From positions 62,001 through 126,000 of the forward strand of contig NZ_JXAG01000033.1 of the NCBI RefSeq assembly GCF_000814905.1: 64,000 nt of DNA, given 5' to 3'. Below, in pieces: positions 19,560 through 28,990 of the stretch. The notes beneath the pieces were generated by a model, which was not told where the DNA came from, ran no database searches, and saw nothing but the letters and a program-made list of their open reading frames with translations. Source of the DNA: Enterobacter sp. Bisph1 (GTDB lineage: Bacteria; Pseudomonadota; Gammaproteobacteria; Enterobacterales; Enterobacteriaceae). The stretch's first letter is position 1. Each line of letters begins with the position of its first letter. Both the position numbers and the translations under genes were made by a program.

Positions 19560-21509
19560 TCAAAGGGGGCGAATACTCTCTTCGTCCAGATCCGCATCGA
19601 AGAAACGCTGCAGGGTCTGGATATTGTTATCCGCGATTATCGACTCACGCGCCTGCGCGAGTTTCTCCTCATAGATTGCCTGACGCCACTCCAGCGGCGT
19701 ACGCACCGCCGGATTATCATCTTCAATGATAGTCAGTTCAACCGCCGTACCGTGTAATTCGCTTAATGCCTCGCTCAGCGCCTTAACTGCGCCCTGCGAG
19801 TTAAGGTGGCGCTGCGAGCTGCGCAAATGGAGGCAGTAGCGCTCGCCGTCCTGCTCTTTCCAGGCGTTTAACGCCACCTGTTCGACCAGTTTCGGCACCG
19901 TAAGCAGGCTCACTTCTTTCGCCCAGGCATCGCGCTCAATCGCTTCTTCCGCCAGCTTTTTCGCCAGTTCAGGCGTTTTCTCATGCTCCAGCGCTTTTTT
20001 CAGCGCTTTCGGCGTGGCGACCACTTCTTTTACCGTCTCGACGACGGTGGTCGCTTTCCAGCGGTAGGCTTCTTTTTTCGCCGGTGCCTTTTCAAGGGTC
20101 GACGTTGCCGGGCGCCCCTGCGCCCGCTCGGTAACCGACGCAAGGCGTTCCAGCGCGGTGTTACTCACCGGCCGCGCGCGGGTTGCGGCTGCCGGTTCAC
20201 TCTTTTTTGCTTTGTCTGCTCCCTGCGCACGCTGCAGCTGTCGTCGCGCCGCCAGCAGTTGGCTGGTGGCGTCGGGCATCGGTGCGTCCTGCTGGGGCAC
20301 AGCTTGCTGCGCCGTGTCGACGGCCTGCTGCGGTGCCATAGCGACCTGCTGCGGCGAAACTACCGCCGTTGGCGCGACGGGGGCAAAAGATTGTTGTGAC
20401 ACTTCCGGCGCGGGCAGCGGCATGCGCGGGTGGAAAGCCAGCGCGCGCAGCAGCGTCATTTCAACGCCCATGCGCCTGTCCGGGGCAAACGGCAGCTCTT
20501 TACGACCAATCAGCAGCGTCTGGTAATAGAGCTGCACATCGGTGGGGGGAACCGTACGCGCCAGCTCACGCAGCCGGTGTTCAACGGCGGCCATATCGCT
20601 GCCAAGAGCGGCGGGCGTCAGTTGGACCATGGCGATACGGTGCAGCAGCGTTTGCATCTCCAGCAGCAGCGCATCCCACTCAACGCCGCGGGATGCCGCG
20701 TCGTTCACCAGCGTCATCGCGCGTTCACCATTGGCGGCAACCACCGCTTCAACCAGCGACAGCGCCTGATCATCATTGAGGGTGCCGAGCATGCTGCTAA
20801 CGATATCGGCAGAAAGCTGGCCGTTACCGCTGGCGATGGCCTGATCTGTCAGGCTCAGCGCATCGCGCAGGCTGCCGTCGGCGGCGCGCGCCAGCAGTTG
20901 CAGCGCGCGAGTGTCATGCCCGACCTTCTCGTCATCGAGAATATGTTCAAGCTGGTCGCGAATCTGATCGACATCCAGCGCCTTGAGATGAAACTGCAGG
21001 CAGCGGGAGAGAATAGTCACCGGCAGTTTTTGCGGATCGGTGGTCGCCAGCAGGAATTTAACGTGCTCTGGCGGCTCTTCAAGGGTCTTTAACAGCGCGT
21101 TAAAGCTGTGACGCGAGAGCATATGCACTTCATCGATCAGGTAGACTTTGAAACGCCCGCGCGCCGGTGCGTACTGCACGTTGTCCAGCAGATCGCGCGT
21201 GTCTTCGACTTTGGTACGCGAGGCGGCGTCAATCTCAATTAAATCAACAAAGCGACCCTGCTCGATTTCACGGCAGTTATCACAGACGCCGCAGGGCGTC
21301 GCGGTAATGCCCGTTTCACAGTTCAGTCCCTTCGCCAGCAAGCGCGCAATCGAGGTTTTCCCGACGCCGCGGGTGCCGGAAAACAGGTACGCGTGATGGA
21401 TGCGTCCTGATGATAAGCCGTTCGCCAGTGCGGTCAGCACATGCTCCTGGCCGACGACGTCAGCAAAGGTTTGTGGTCGCCATTTTCGGGCTAAGACCTG
21501 ATAACTCAT
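19560..21509 (-). CDS. dnaX: DNA polymerase III tau subunit DnaX (gamma by frameshift)
   Basis: 649 residues (E. coli tau 643). The AAA+ clamp-loader core has Walker A GTRGVGKTS (about residue 45-53), zinc cysteines in NCETG...PCGVCDNC, Walker B VYLIDEVHML and the SRC finger (ILSRC). An Ala/Gln-rich linker (about 375-430) is followed by the C-terminal domains that bind DnaB and the alpha subunit. A conserved slippery site at 20202 makes the shorter gamma form (437 residues). First gene of dnaX-ybaB-recR. Confidence 0.98.
   Translation of the reverse strand: MSYQVLARKWRPQTFADVVGQEHVLTALANGLSSGRIHHAYLFSGTRGVGKTSIARLLAKGLNCETGITATPCGVCDNCREIEQGRFVDLIEIDAASRTKVEDTRDLLDNVQYAPARGRFKVYLIDEVHMLSRHSFNALLKTLEEPPEHVKFLLATTDPQKLPVTILSRCLQFHLKALDVDQIRDQLEHILDDEKVGHDTRALQLLARAADGSLRDALSLTDQAIASGNGQLSADIVSSMLGTLNDDQALSLVEAVVAANGERAMTLVNDAASRGVEWDALLLEMQTLLHRIAMVQLTPAALGSDMAAVEHRLRELARTVPPTDVQLYYQTLLIGRKELPFAPDRRMGVEMTLLRALAFHPRMPLPAPEVSQQSFAPVAPTAVVSPQQVAMAPQQAVDTAQQAVPQQDAPMPDATSQLLAARRQLQRAQGADKAKKSEPAAATRARPVSNTALERLASVTERAQGRPATSTLEKAPAKKEAYRWKATTVVETVKEVVATPKALKKALEHEKTPELAKKLAEEAIERDAWAKEVSLLTVPKLVEQVALNAWKEQDGERYCLHLRSSQRHLNSQGAVKALSEALSELHGTAVELTIIEDDNPAVRTPLEWRQAIYEEKLAQARESIIADNNIQTLQRFFDADLDEESIRPL
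20197..20224 (-). other. dnaX programmed -1 frameshift signal
   Basis: On the minus strand the heptamer AAAAAAG (20208-20202) is preceded by a Shine-Dalgarno-like AGGGAGC (20224-20218). It is followed in the -1 frame by GAG and TGA (20199-20197). A GC-rich hairpin-forming stretch (ACCGGC...GCCGGT) lies just downstream. All three E. coli elements are conserved, predicting a gamma product of 437 residues ending in Glu. Confidence 0.92.
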
Positions 21510-21629
21510 TGGCAGGCTCTGAAACGCTGGAAGGTGGATTCACGAAGAGATAATGCTAACACAGCCAGGCTGTGAATACACTCCATCCCTCATGGCCGAG
21601 GAATGGAGGTCATTGGCGCAAAAAGGCGA

Positions 21630-22181
21630 TTAATGCCCCGGGAACGGCACCAGGCTGTAGCTGGTAATGCCCTGTTTTTGCAGGCGCTGTTCGCCACCGA
21701 GATCGAACAGGTTGATGATAAATGCGGCATCAGTCACTTCACCGCCCAGACGGCGAATCAGTTTTACCGTCGCTTCGATGGTGCCGCCGGTTGCCAGCAG
21801 ATCGTCGACCACCAGCACTTTATCGCCCGCCTGGATAGCATCGACATGGATCTCTAACTGGTCGGTGCCGTACTCCAGCTCATAGCTCTCGGCGATGGTT
21901 TCGCGCGGCAGTTTACGCGGTTTACGCACCGGTACAAAGCCCACGCCCAGCCCGAGCGCAACGGGCGCGCCAAACAGGAAGCCGCGCGCTTCAGTACCGA
22001 CAACTTTAGTGATCCCGGCGTTTTTATAACGCTCAACCAGCAGTTCAATGCTGAGAGCATACGCCTTCGGGTCTTCCAGCAAACTGGTGACATCACGGAA
22101 CAGGATGCCCGGCTTCGGGTAATCCTGAATGCTTTTGATGCTGTTTTTAAGAAATTCAAGCTGCTGCGCAGTGGCTGTCAT
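21630..22181 (-). CDS. apt: Adenine phosphoribosyltransferase Apt
   Basis: 183 residues from ATG 22181 ([10 protein letters not shown]), matching E. coli; the longer in-frame start is unsupported. The PRPP-binding motif [13 protein letters not shown] is near residues 121-133, and the flexible loop ([10 protein letters not shown]) is present. It converts adenine + PRPP to AMP in purine salvage. It lies upstream of dnaX on the same strand with a 120-bp gap. Confidence 0.97.
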   Translation of the reverse strand: MTATAQQLEFLKNSIKSIQDYPKPGILFRDVTSLLEDPKAYALSIELLVERYKNAGITKVVGTEARGFLFGAPVALGLGVGFVPVRKPRKLPRETIAESYELEYGTDQLEIHVDAIQAGDKVLVVDDLLATGGTIEATVKLIRRLGGEVTDAAFIINLFDLGGEQRLQKQGITSYSLVPFPGH

Positions 22182-22333
22182 GGATTTTTGCCTGATAGAA
22201 ACGGTATTACTCGCGGTACGCACATTAAAGGTTTGGTGTAACCCCTGATTGACATTTAATCAGCCGCACCCGCGCTCGAAAACGCTCGAATTTACTGGCA
22301 GTCAGCGATAATTGCAACCGCCTTCGCTGAGCT

Positions 22334-22711
22334 TTAGGGTTTTTGTTGCTTTGCATCAATCACCGGAATGCGCGCCATAAAGAACAGCAGACAGGCCAGA
22401 ATAAGCAACAACAGAATCCGCAGCCAAAGTATCTTCACAAAATACAATGAAATGGCGAAGGTCAGCAGGATAATGGCGATTGCCCGCGGCTTCGCGCCCG
22501 GCGGCATTGCACGGTACTCCTGCCAGTGGCGCAGATACCCGCCAAACCAGGAGCGGTAGAGTAGCCAGTGGTGAAAGCGCGGCGAAGAACGGGCGAAACA
22601 CCAGGCTGCCAGCAGGATAAACGGGGTGGTAGGCAGCAGCGGCAATACCACGCCAAGCGTGCCGAGGGCTATCGCCAACCAGCCGATGAGGATTAAAATA
22701 GTGCGCTGCAT
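22334..22711 (-). CDS. ybaN: DUF454 inner-membrane protein YbaN
   Basis: 125 residues, as in E. coli. Three or four hydrophobic helices are present (about 3-22, 24-42, 78-95, 97-115). The conserved central motif LLPTTPFILLAAWCFARSSPRFHHWL is typical of DUF454, with a short cytoplasmic tail. The function is unknown. It is divergent from priC. Confidence 0.92.
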   Translation of the reverse strand: MQRTILILIGWLAIALGTLGVVLPLLPTTPFILLAAWCFARSSPRFHHWLLYRSWFGGYLRHWQEYRAMPPGAKPRAIAIILLTFAISLYFVKILWLRILLLLILACLLFFMARIPVIDAKQQKP

Positions 22712-22779
22712 AATGAGAATCGTTTTCAGAATGAGCGGCTAATGTAGCACAGTCAGGCGGTCCAACAGGGAGAAGAGTA

Positions 22780-23307
22780 GTGAAACGCGACGCGCTTTTA
22801 CAGAAGCTGGAACAGCAGCTTGCCATACTTCGCCAGCAGATCGCCCCGATGGCACAACATGCCACCGTCAGCGCCCGCTTTGACAGGCATCTTTTTCAGA
22901 CACGCAGCACACAAATGTTCGCTTATCTGAATGAAAGCGCGGCGAATCTGGCGGCGCTGCGCCACGCGGTGGAGTATGACCGGCTGGAACAAGTGCGGTG
23001 GCTGGCGGAACGTCTGACGGCGCAAATCGCCGCATTAACCCGTGAAAGCGCCGTCTGGTCCCTGCGTCAGTGGGATCACGCCTCGCCGGGTATCGCCCGC
23101 TGGCAACGCAGGCGCTTACAGCATCAGGAGTACGAGCGCCGCCTGCTGGCAATGAAGCAGGAACGTGAGCTGCGTTTGCAGAGCGTCAGTACGCTCGACG
23201 AGCAGCAAAAGCTGCATAAAGAAGTTGAAGCCTTTGCCGGCAGGCTTGAACGCTGCCGCCATGCGCTGGCGAAGATCGAAAGCGTGCTGGCGCGCTTAAC
23301 CCGTTAA
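22780..23307 (+). CDS. priC: Primosomal replication protein PriC
   Basis: 175 residues, E. coli length, starting at a GTG (22780). It is an all-helical, Arg/Gln-rich protein with the characteristic [10 protein letters not shown] motif (about residue 33-42) and C-terminal [10 protein letters not shown]. It restarts collapsed replication forks by loading DnaB through SSB and Rep. It is followed 13 bp later by rsmS with its own AAGGAG site. Confidence 0.95.
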   Translation: MKRDALLQKLEQQLAILRQQIAPMAQHATVSARFDRHLFQTRSTQMFAYLNESAANLAALRHAVEYDRLEQVRWLAERLTAQIAALTRESAVWSLRQWDHASPGIARWQRRRLQHQEYERRLLAMKQERELRLQSVSTLDEQQKLHKEVEAFAGRLERCRHALAKIESVLARLTR

Positions 23308-23320
23308 ACAAGGAGAGAAC

Positions 23321-23476
23321 ATGTCGCTCGAAAATGCCCCGGATGAGATCAAGCTGGCGGTGGATTTGATTATGCTGCTGGAGCAGCACGAATTAGCGCC
23401 CGAAGTGGTGCTTAAGGCGCTGGAGATTGTGAAAAAGGATTTTGAGTACAAGCTGCAAGCGTCCCCTCTCCCGTAA
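23321..23476 (+). CDS. rsmS: Small protein RsmS (YbaM)
   Basis: 51 residues beginning [17 protein letters not shown], nearly identical at the N-terminus to E. coli YbaM (53 residues). An AAGGAG site lies eight bases upstream. The fold is predicted helical. Homologues in soft-rot bacteria regulate secondary metabolism and virulence (RsmS). It is co-directional and close to priC, so probably one operon. The last residues (ASPLP) diverge and run into a hairpin. Confidence 0.92.
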   Translation: MSLENAPDEIKLAVDLIMLLEQHELAPEVVLKALEIVKKDFEYKLQASPLP

Positions 23477-23484
23477 GAGAGGGG
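23463..23484. terminator. Hairpin between rsmS and mscK
   Basis: The 8-bp perfect stem CCCCTCTC (23463-23470) with GAGAGGGG (23477-23484) has a loop containing the rsmS stop. It sits between the convergent rsmS and mscK genes. There is no T-run on either side, so termination efficiency is uncertain. Confidence 0.5.
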
Positions 23485-23491
23485 CACGGGG

Positions 23492-26400
23492 TTATTGCGC
23501 AGTGGAAGGCGTCGGATCGTCGCCTTTTAGCTCACGTTTCACTTCCGTCACTTCATCCCCTTTGGCATTGCGCAGGTGCACTTCCAGTTGGTTGAAGGCG
23601 ATATCAATATTGTTCTCGCGGCACAGTTTATCGATGGTGCGGTTGAGTTCATCCACCGTATAGCTGCGATCGCGCAGTTCACGCACGTACAGACGCAGCT
23701 CGTGATCCAGCGTGCTGGCGCCAAAGGTGGTGAAGAACACCGACGGTTCCGGATCGTGCATCACTTTTGGATGCTCCATCGCCGCCTGCAGCAGCACTTT
23801 TTTCACCTTATCGAGATCGGACCCGTAGGCGACGCCAATACGCACCACCACGCGGGTAATGGTATCGGAGAGCGACCAGTTAATCAGACGCTCGGTAACA
23901 AACGCCTTGTTCGGGATGATCACCTCTTTACGATCGAAGTCGGTAATGGTGGTCGCACGGATACGGATTTTGCTGACGGTACCGGAGAAAGTACCAATCG
24001 TCACCGTATCGCCAATGCGCACCGGGCGCTCAAAGAGAATAATCAGGCCGGAAACGAAGTTACCGAAAATTTCCTGTAAGCCGAAGCCTAAACCGACCGA
24101 CAGCGCGGCGGCCAGCCACTGCAGCTTATCCCACGACACGCCCAGCGAACCAAACACCGTCACGGCACCGACGGCAATAATAATGTAGTTAAGGATGGTG
24201 GTGACCGCATAGGATGAACCCTGGCGCATATTGAGCCGCGAGAGGATCAGCACTTCCAGCAGCCCCGGCAGGTTGCGGATCAGCGCCCATGCCACCACAA
24301 AGACAATTACCGCAAACAGCAGGCTGCCCAGGGTCACGCTTTTCACCACTGCCGCGCCGGCTTCAGTGCCGTTGTAATGCCACAGGGTGATGCTATCGAG
24401 ATAGGCGAAAACCGTGATCAGATCGGACCAAATTGCCCAGAACATCACGCCAAACAGCGCGAACATTACCAGCATCGTAATGCGTAAGGTTTGCTGGTTG
24501 ACCTGCTCGAGCGCAATGGTCGGCTCTTCCTGCGGCTCGGCCCCTTCCGCACCCTCTTTAACCATATTCTGCCGACGCGCCAGCGCACGGCGATAAGCGA
24601 TACGCCGCGCGGCCACGCTCAAACCGCGCAGCACCGTCTGGAACAGCAGATTCCATACAATGACCAGATAAACCGTCTCAATCCAGCGCCCGGAGAGGCG
24701 CAGGGTGGTATAGAAGTAGCCCGTCGCGGTTAATCCCATCAGCGCCATCGGTACAATCGCCAGCACCGTAACCGTTACCAGCCGCATGCTGTGAGACTCT
24801 TTATCCCGCCAGCTTTCGCGGAAAATCGGCCACACCAGCGCGGTTATCACCAGCAGGTTGAGCATAATGACAAATTGCCCAATCACGTCATCCATCAGAT
24901 GCAGCGGCGAAAGCTCCGAGACGACCGACCAGAAGTGCAGCGGCAGCAGCGCCAGGCTGACGCGGACAATCTGCCGACGCCAGTGGCTGGTGAGCTGCGC
25001 GGGCATATTAAAGTGGTTAACGGCGACGCCATCTTTTTCCAGCACTTTCCAGCACAGACCAAACACCAGCCAGAACAGCGCCAGTTTTTTACTGAATGCC
25101 CACAGCAGCTCGCTAATATTGAGCTGCATGGTCAGCAGGATCAGGCCGACGGCAAGGATCAGCAAACAGACCGGTAAAGCACGGATCAGATCGATAAGAA
25201 TGGCTTTTGGCGTGTGCAACTGGCTATCGCTACGCAGTTGCCCGACCTGGGCGGCGAGCTTCGCCTGGTAGCCTTTCAGCCAGCGCAAACGCCAGCGAAT
25301 CAGGCCCGCAATCAGTAGTAACGGTAAACCGGCGAGGAAGGCGATGGTGACAGCCGGCCAGGCTTTTTCCCAGTTAACGGTGATTTTGGTGTTTTTGATC
25401 TGATCGCGCAGCGCCTGCGGGAAAGATTTAAACCACTCCCAGTCCATCGGTTTATTGCTGTTCACCCAGAAGATTTGCTGGGTCAGGATCTCCTGCAAGC
25501 TTTTCGATACGCTCATCAACTGCTGCTGGTTGACCTGCAAGTTGATGGCCATCATCAGCTGGTTGCCGAGCTGCTTGTTCAATTGATCGAGCAGTTCGCG
25601 GCGCATATCGACAACCTGCAGCAGCGCGTCGTGCACTTCGTCATTCACCTCGGACTGGTGCCCCTCTTCCAGTTTGGCGACAAAATTATCGCTCTGGAAT
25701 AGCGCATCGCGCTGCTGGTTAATATCAAACTGTTCAAGACGCAGATCCGCAATGCGGTTAGTCATATCTTCCAGTTCATCGGCCGACGGCAACGTCTGCT
25801 GTTGCTGGTAAAGAATACGCGACAGCAGCAGGCTGCCTTTTAAGACCGAAATCTGTTCTTTTATATTACGTTCTGACTGCAGTGCGCGATCGAGCCAGTT
25901 TTTCACCCTGATGTTCTGCTGCACCAGCGCATTACCGCTTTCGGTGGCGGCAATGAGTTTCTGACTCAGCTGGTGGTTTATTTCCAGTTCCTGTTTCACC
26001 AGCGGATTGGCCTGGATGCGCGCCGTTTCATCAGGCGTAATTGCCTCCTGCGCGGTTTTTTCCGTCAGCGTCAGGCGTTTGCTGTTGACCGCTTCCTGCA
26101 ACAGCTGGAGCTGATGTTCCAGCCGGTTGCTGTTGGCAGTAACGTAATCGCGCTGCTTTTGCAGCGTATCTTGCAAGACGGTATTGCCTTCAAGGCTTTT
26201 ACGCAGCTGTTCAATCTGCGCATTAAGCAGCGCCTGCTGGACCAGCAACAAATTTTGCTGGGAAGGACGCAGCGCGCCCTCGCCCGCCGCGGTGCCGTTC
26301 AGGCGGTTGCGAATTTGCTGTAGCTGCTGCGAGGCGGAGTACATAGAGTTTTGCACCCGCTCAGGCTGCGTCTGTAAGGAGACCAGTTGGCTGTTGTAGT

Positions 26401-26848
26401 TGGATAAATCGTTCTGCGCGGTTTGCAGATCTTCCAGCAGTTGCGAAACGCGGGATTCCAGCTGGCGCAGGGAGAGCGAGGCCAGCGTCTTACGCGTCTC
26501 GTCATCGTTATCTTTATCATTGAGGGCATTCAGCGCATCCGTCGCCTGGCGCAGCTTGTCCGGCGCCTGGGTAACCCGCTGCTTGAGCAGCGCAGTTTCC
26601 TGCTTCACCCGCTCCATTTTATCGAGGGCGTCAAGAGTCTCCGTTAAGTCCTGGATAATCAGTTTGTCCTGCGCGGAGTGATCTTTTTGCTTATTCAGCG
26701 CGTCGAGCTGGCTTTGCACATCGGTGCGGGAAGGCAAATCATTACTTGTCTGCGCCCGGGCGACGTGACTCGCCAGGCTAATAAAGACAAAAAATAATGC
26801 GGCGGCAAAAGCGGCGAATCTATTTCGCATGCGGTAGTTGTGCAACAT
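23492..26848 (-). CDS. mscK: Potassium-dependent mechanosensitive channel MscK
   Basis: 1118 residues (E. coli 1120). It has a signal peptide (about residues 1-32), then a long periplasmic coiled-coil domain rich in Gln and Leu (about 35-480). Multiple membrane helices follow (about 495-900). The C-terminal MscS core has a Gly/Ala-rich pore helix (AAALSVGLGFGLQEIFGNFVSG) and a cytoplasmic vestibule. It releases solutes upon membrane tension. It lies downstream of acrR on the same strand, with 126 bp between. Confidence 0.96.
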   Translation of the reverse strand: MLHNYRMRNRFAAFAAALFFVFISLASHVARAQTSNDLPSRTDVQSQLDALNKQKDHSAQDKLIIQDLTETLDALDKMERVKQETALLKQRVTQAPDKLRQATDALNALNDKDNDDETRKTLASLSLRQLESRVSQLLEDLQTAQNDLSNYNSQLVSLQTQPERVQNSMYSASQQLQQIRNRLNGTAAGEGALRPSQQNLLLVQQALLNAQIEQLRKSLEGNTVLQDTLQKQRDYVTANSNRLEHQLQLLQEAVNSKRLTLTEKTAQEAITPDETARIQANPLVKQELEINHQLSQKLIAATESGNALVQQNIRVKNWLDRALQSERNIKEQISVLKGSLLLSRILYQQQQTLPSADELEDMTNRIADLRLEQFDINQQRDALFQSDNFVAKLEEGHQSEVNDEVHDALLQVVDMRRELLDQLNKQLGNQLMMAINLQVNQQQLMSVSKSLQEILTQQIFWVNSNKPMDWEWFKSFPQALRDQIKNTKITVNWEKAWPAVTIAFLAGLPLLLIAGLIRWRLRWLKGYQAKLAAQVGQLRSDSQLHTPKAILIDLIRALPVCLLILAVGLILLTMQLNISELLWAFSKKLALFWLVFGLCWKVLEKDGVAVNHFNMPAQLTSHWRRQIVRVSLALLPLHFWSVVSELSPLHLMDDVIGQFVIMLNLLVITALVWPIFRESWRDKESHSMRLVTVTVLAIVPMALMGLTATGYFYTTLRLSGRWIETVYLVIVWNLLFQTVLRGLSVAARRIAYRRALARRQNMVKEGAEGAEPQEEPTIALEQVNQQTLRITMLVMFALFGVMFWAIWSDLITVFAYLDSITLWHYNGTEAGAAVVKSVTLGSLLFAVIVFVVAWALIRNLPGLLEVLILSRLNMRQGSSYAVTTILNYIIIAVGAVTVFGSLGVSWDKLQWLAAALSVGLGFGLQEIFGNFVSGLIILFERPVRIGDTVTIGTFSGTVSKIRIRATTITDFDRKEVIIPNKAFVTERLINWSLSDTITRVVVRIGVAYGSDLDKVKKVLLQAAMEHPKVMHDPEPSVFFTTFGASTLDHELRLYVRELRDRSYTVDELNRTIDKLCRENNIDIAFNQLEVHLRNAKGDEVTEVKRELKGDDPTPSTAQ

Positions 26849-26974
26849 AATGTGAGCGATCGTTTTCTGTACGGGAAGGCGGCCGGAATAGCCACGGGCG
26901 CAAGAATATCACGCTGTTATGCAACAACCTAGTGAAGTGCGAAGCCTCCAGGAAAAATCCTGGGACCGTTTGCG

Positions 26975-27628
26975 TTAAGCGCTCACAGCAGGCGGTTCGT
27001 CACGAAGCGTAGGGCAGAACTGGCACATCTCAAGCAGAATAGCGACATAATCGCGGGCCTCTTTTTTCAAATCGAAAGATTGCGGGGAAAAAAGCCAGTT
27101 TTCCATGATCCCTGAAATATATGCACGCATCAGCACCGCGACACGGCGGGTTAATAAATTAGCTGGCAGTAATTTTGCCTGTATACACTCATTAAGCGTA
27201 TATTCGATTCGGTCATAACTTTTGAGGCATAAATTGCGCTGTGCTTCTTGCACGCCGGCCATTTCGCCGACAAACTCACATTTGTGAAAAATGATTTCCA
27301 TCATTAAGCGACGCCGCTCTTCAACGACCGTTGCTTCAAGGATATAAACCAATATTTCTCGGAGCACGGAGAGTGGATCGCCGGGGAATTTTGCCCGATA
27401 CTCACTCTCAAGATCGTCAATACTGGACTCCGACAGCTCCCAAATTTCACTAAACACATCCGACTTGTTTTTGAAGTGCCAGTAAATCGCGCCGCGAGTC
27501 ACGCCTGCCGCCTGCGCAATTTCAGCCAGAGAAGTTGCAGAAACGCCCTGCCGGGAAAATAGACGCATGGCGACATCAAGAATATGCTGGCGAGTCTCCA
27601 GCGCTTGTTGTTTGGTTTTTCGTGCCAT
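26975..27628 (-). CDS. acrR: TetR-family repressor AcrR
   Basis: 217 residues (E. coli 215). The N-terminal TetR helix-turn-helix (residues 1-55) includes [20 protein letters not shown]. The C-terminal half is the ligand-binding domain for diverse drugs. It represses acrAB and itself through the operator at 27657 in the divergent promoter region. The sequence appears intact with no truncation, so no loss-of-function pump derepression is predicted. Confidence 0.96.
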   Translation of the reverse strand: MARKTKQQALETRQHILDVAMRLFSRQGVSATSLAEIAQAAGVTRGAIYWHFKNKSDVFSEIWELSESSIDDLESEYRAKFPGDPLSVLREILVYILEATVVEERRRLMMEIIFHKCEFVGEMAGVQEAQRNLCLKSYDRIEYTLNECIQAKLLPANLLTRRVAVLMRAYISGIMENWLFSPQSFDLKKEARDYVAILLEMCQFCPTLRDEPPAVSA

Positions 27629-27656
27629 ATGTTGGTGAATTTACAGGAGTCAGATT

Positions 27657-27680
27657 TACATACATTTGTGAATGTTTGTA
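27657..27680. promoter_or_regulatory. AcrR operator in acrR-acrA intergenic region
   Basis: A 24-bp imperfect palindrome with left arm TACATACATT and right arm AATGTTTGTA around TGTG matches the E. coli AcrR operator except one base in the right arm. It lies 28 bp upstream of acrR and overlaps the acrAB promoter region. Confidence 0.9.
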
Positions 27681-27771
27681 CTATAGCACGACCATAACAG
27701 ATACGCAGCAATGGGTTTTTTGGGCCTTTGATCCATTGATCAATTTGAAATCGGACACTCGAGGTTTACTT

Positions 27772-28968
27772 ATGAACAAAAACAGAGGGTTAACGCCTCT
27801 GGCGGTCGTTCTGATGCTTTCGGGCAGCTTAGCGCTTACAGGATGTGACGATAAACCCGCCCAGCAGCAGGGCGCGGGCCAGATGCCGGAAGTTGGCGTG
27901 GTTACGGTCAAAACAGCACCTCTGGCCATCACCACCGAACTGCCGGGTCGAACCAGCGCATACCGCATTGCGGAAGTCCGCCCGCAGGTCAGCGGCATCA
28001 TTTTAAAACGTAACTTCACTGAAGGCAGTGACGTTGACGCAGGTGTTTCGCTGTATCAGATTGATCCGGCCACATATCAAGCCGCTTATGACAGCGCGAA
28101 AGGCGATCTGGCGAAGGCGCAGGCCGCCGCTAATATCGCGAAGATGACCCTCAGCCGTTACCAGAAACTGATTGGCACCAAGTACATCAGCCAGCAGGAT
28201 TTCGATACCGCACGGGCAGATGCACAGCAGGCCGATGCCGCAGTGATTGCCGCCAAAGCAGCGGTTGAAAACGCGCGTATTAATCTGGCCTATACCAAAG
28301 TGACTTCGCCAATCAGCGGCCGTACCGGGACTTCAACCGTGACGGAAGGCGCGCTGGTGCAAAGCGGGCAGACTACCGCGCTGACCACCGTGCAGCAGCT
28401 TGACCCGATTTACGTTGATGTGACCCAGTCGAGCAATGATTTCCTGCGCCTGAAGCAGGAAATGGCTAACGGTTCGCTGAAACAGGAAAACGGCAAAGCG
28501 AAAGTGGAACTGGTCACCAACGACGGTATGAAATATTCCCAGAGCGGTACGCTGGAATTCTCCGGCGTGACGGTCGATCAGACCACCGGTTCTATCACCC
28601 TGCGCGCGGTATTCCCTAACCCGGATCACACCCTGCTGCCGGGCATGTTCGTTCGCGCTAAGCTGCAAGAAGGTATCAACCCGAACGCGATGCTGGTTCC
28701 GCAACAGGGCGTAACCCGTACGCCGCGTGGCGATGCCACCACCATGGTGGTGGGTGCAGGTGACAAAGTTGAAATTCGCAATATCACCGCAACCCAGGCG
28801 ATTGGCGACAAATGGCTGGTTACGGATGGCCTGAAAAATGGCGACCGGGTCATTATTACCGGTTTACAAAAAGTCAAACCGGGCGCGCAGGTGAAAGCGC
28901 AGGAAGTGACTTCTGACAATAAAGAGCAAGCCCAGGCCGGCGGCCAGTCAGAAAAACCGAAGTCTTAA
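27772..28968 (+). CDS. acrA: Periplasmic adaptor lipoprotein AcrA
   Basis: 398 residues from ATG 27772 (MNKNRGLTPLAVV), the position of the E. coli start; an ATG at 27535 would run through the acrR gene. The lipobox LTGC puts the lipidated Cys at 25. The order is beta-barrel, lipoyl (IAEVRPQVSGII) and alpha-hairpin domains (about 95-175), then membrane-proximal domains. It links AcrB to TolC. It is 22 bp upstream of acrB in one operon under AcrR. Confidence 0.98.
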   Translation: MNKNRGLTPLAVVLMLSGSLALTGCDDKPAQQQGAGQMPEVGVVTVKTAPLAITTELPGRTSAYRIAEVRPQVSGIILKRNFTEGSDVDAGVSLYQIDPATYQAAYDSAKGDLAKAQAAANIAKMTLSRYQKLIGTKYISQQDFDTARADAQQADAAVIAAKAAVENARINLAYTKVTSPISGRTGTSTVTEGALVQSGQTTALTTVQQLDPIYVDVTQSSNDFLRLKQEMANGSLKQENGKAKVELVTNDGMKYSQSGTLEFSGVTVDQTTGSITLRAVFPNPDHTLLPGMFVRAKLQEGINPNAMLVPQQGVTRTPRGDATTMVVGAGDKVEIRNITATQAIGDKWLVTDGLKNGDRVIITGLQKVKPGAQVKAQEVTSDNKEQAQAGGQSEKPKS

Positions 28969-28990
28969 CTTAAACAGGAGCCGTTAAGAC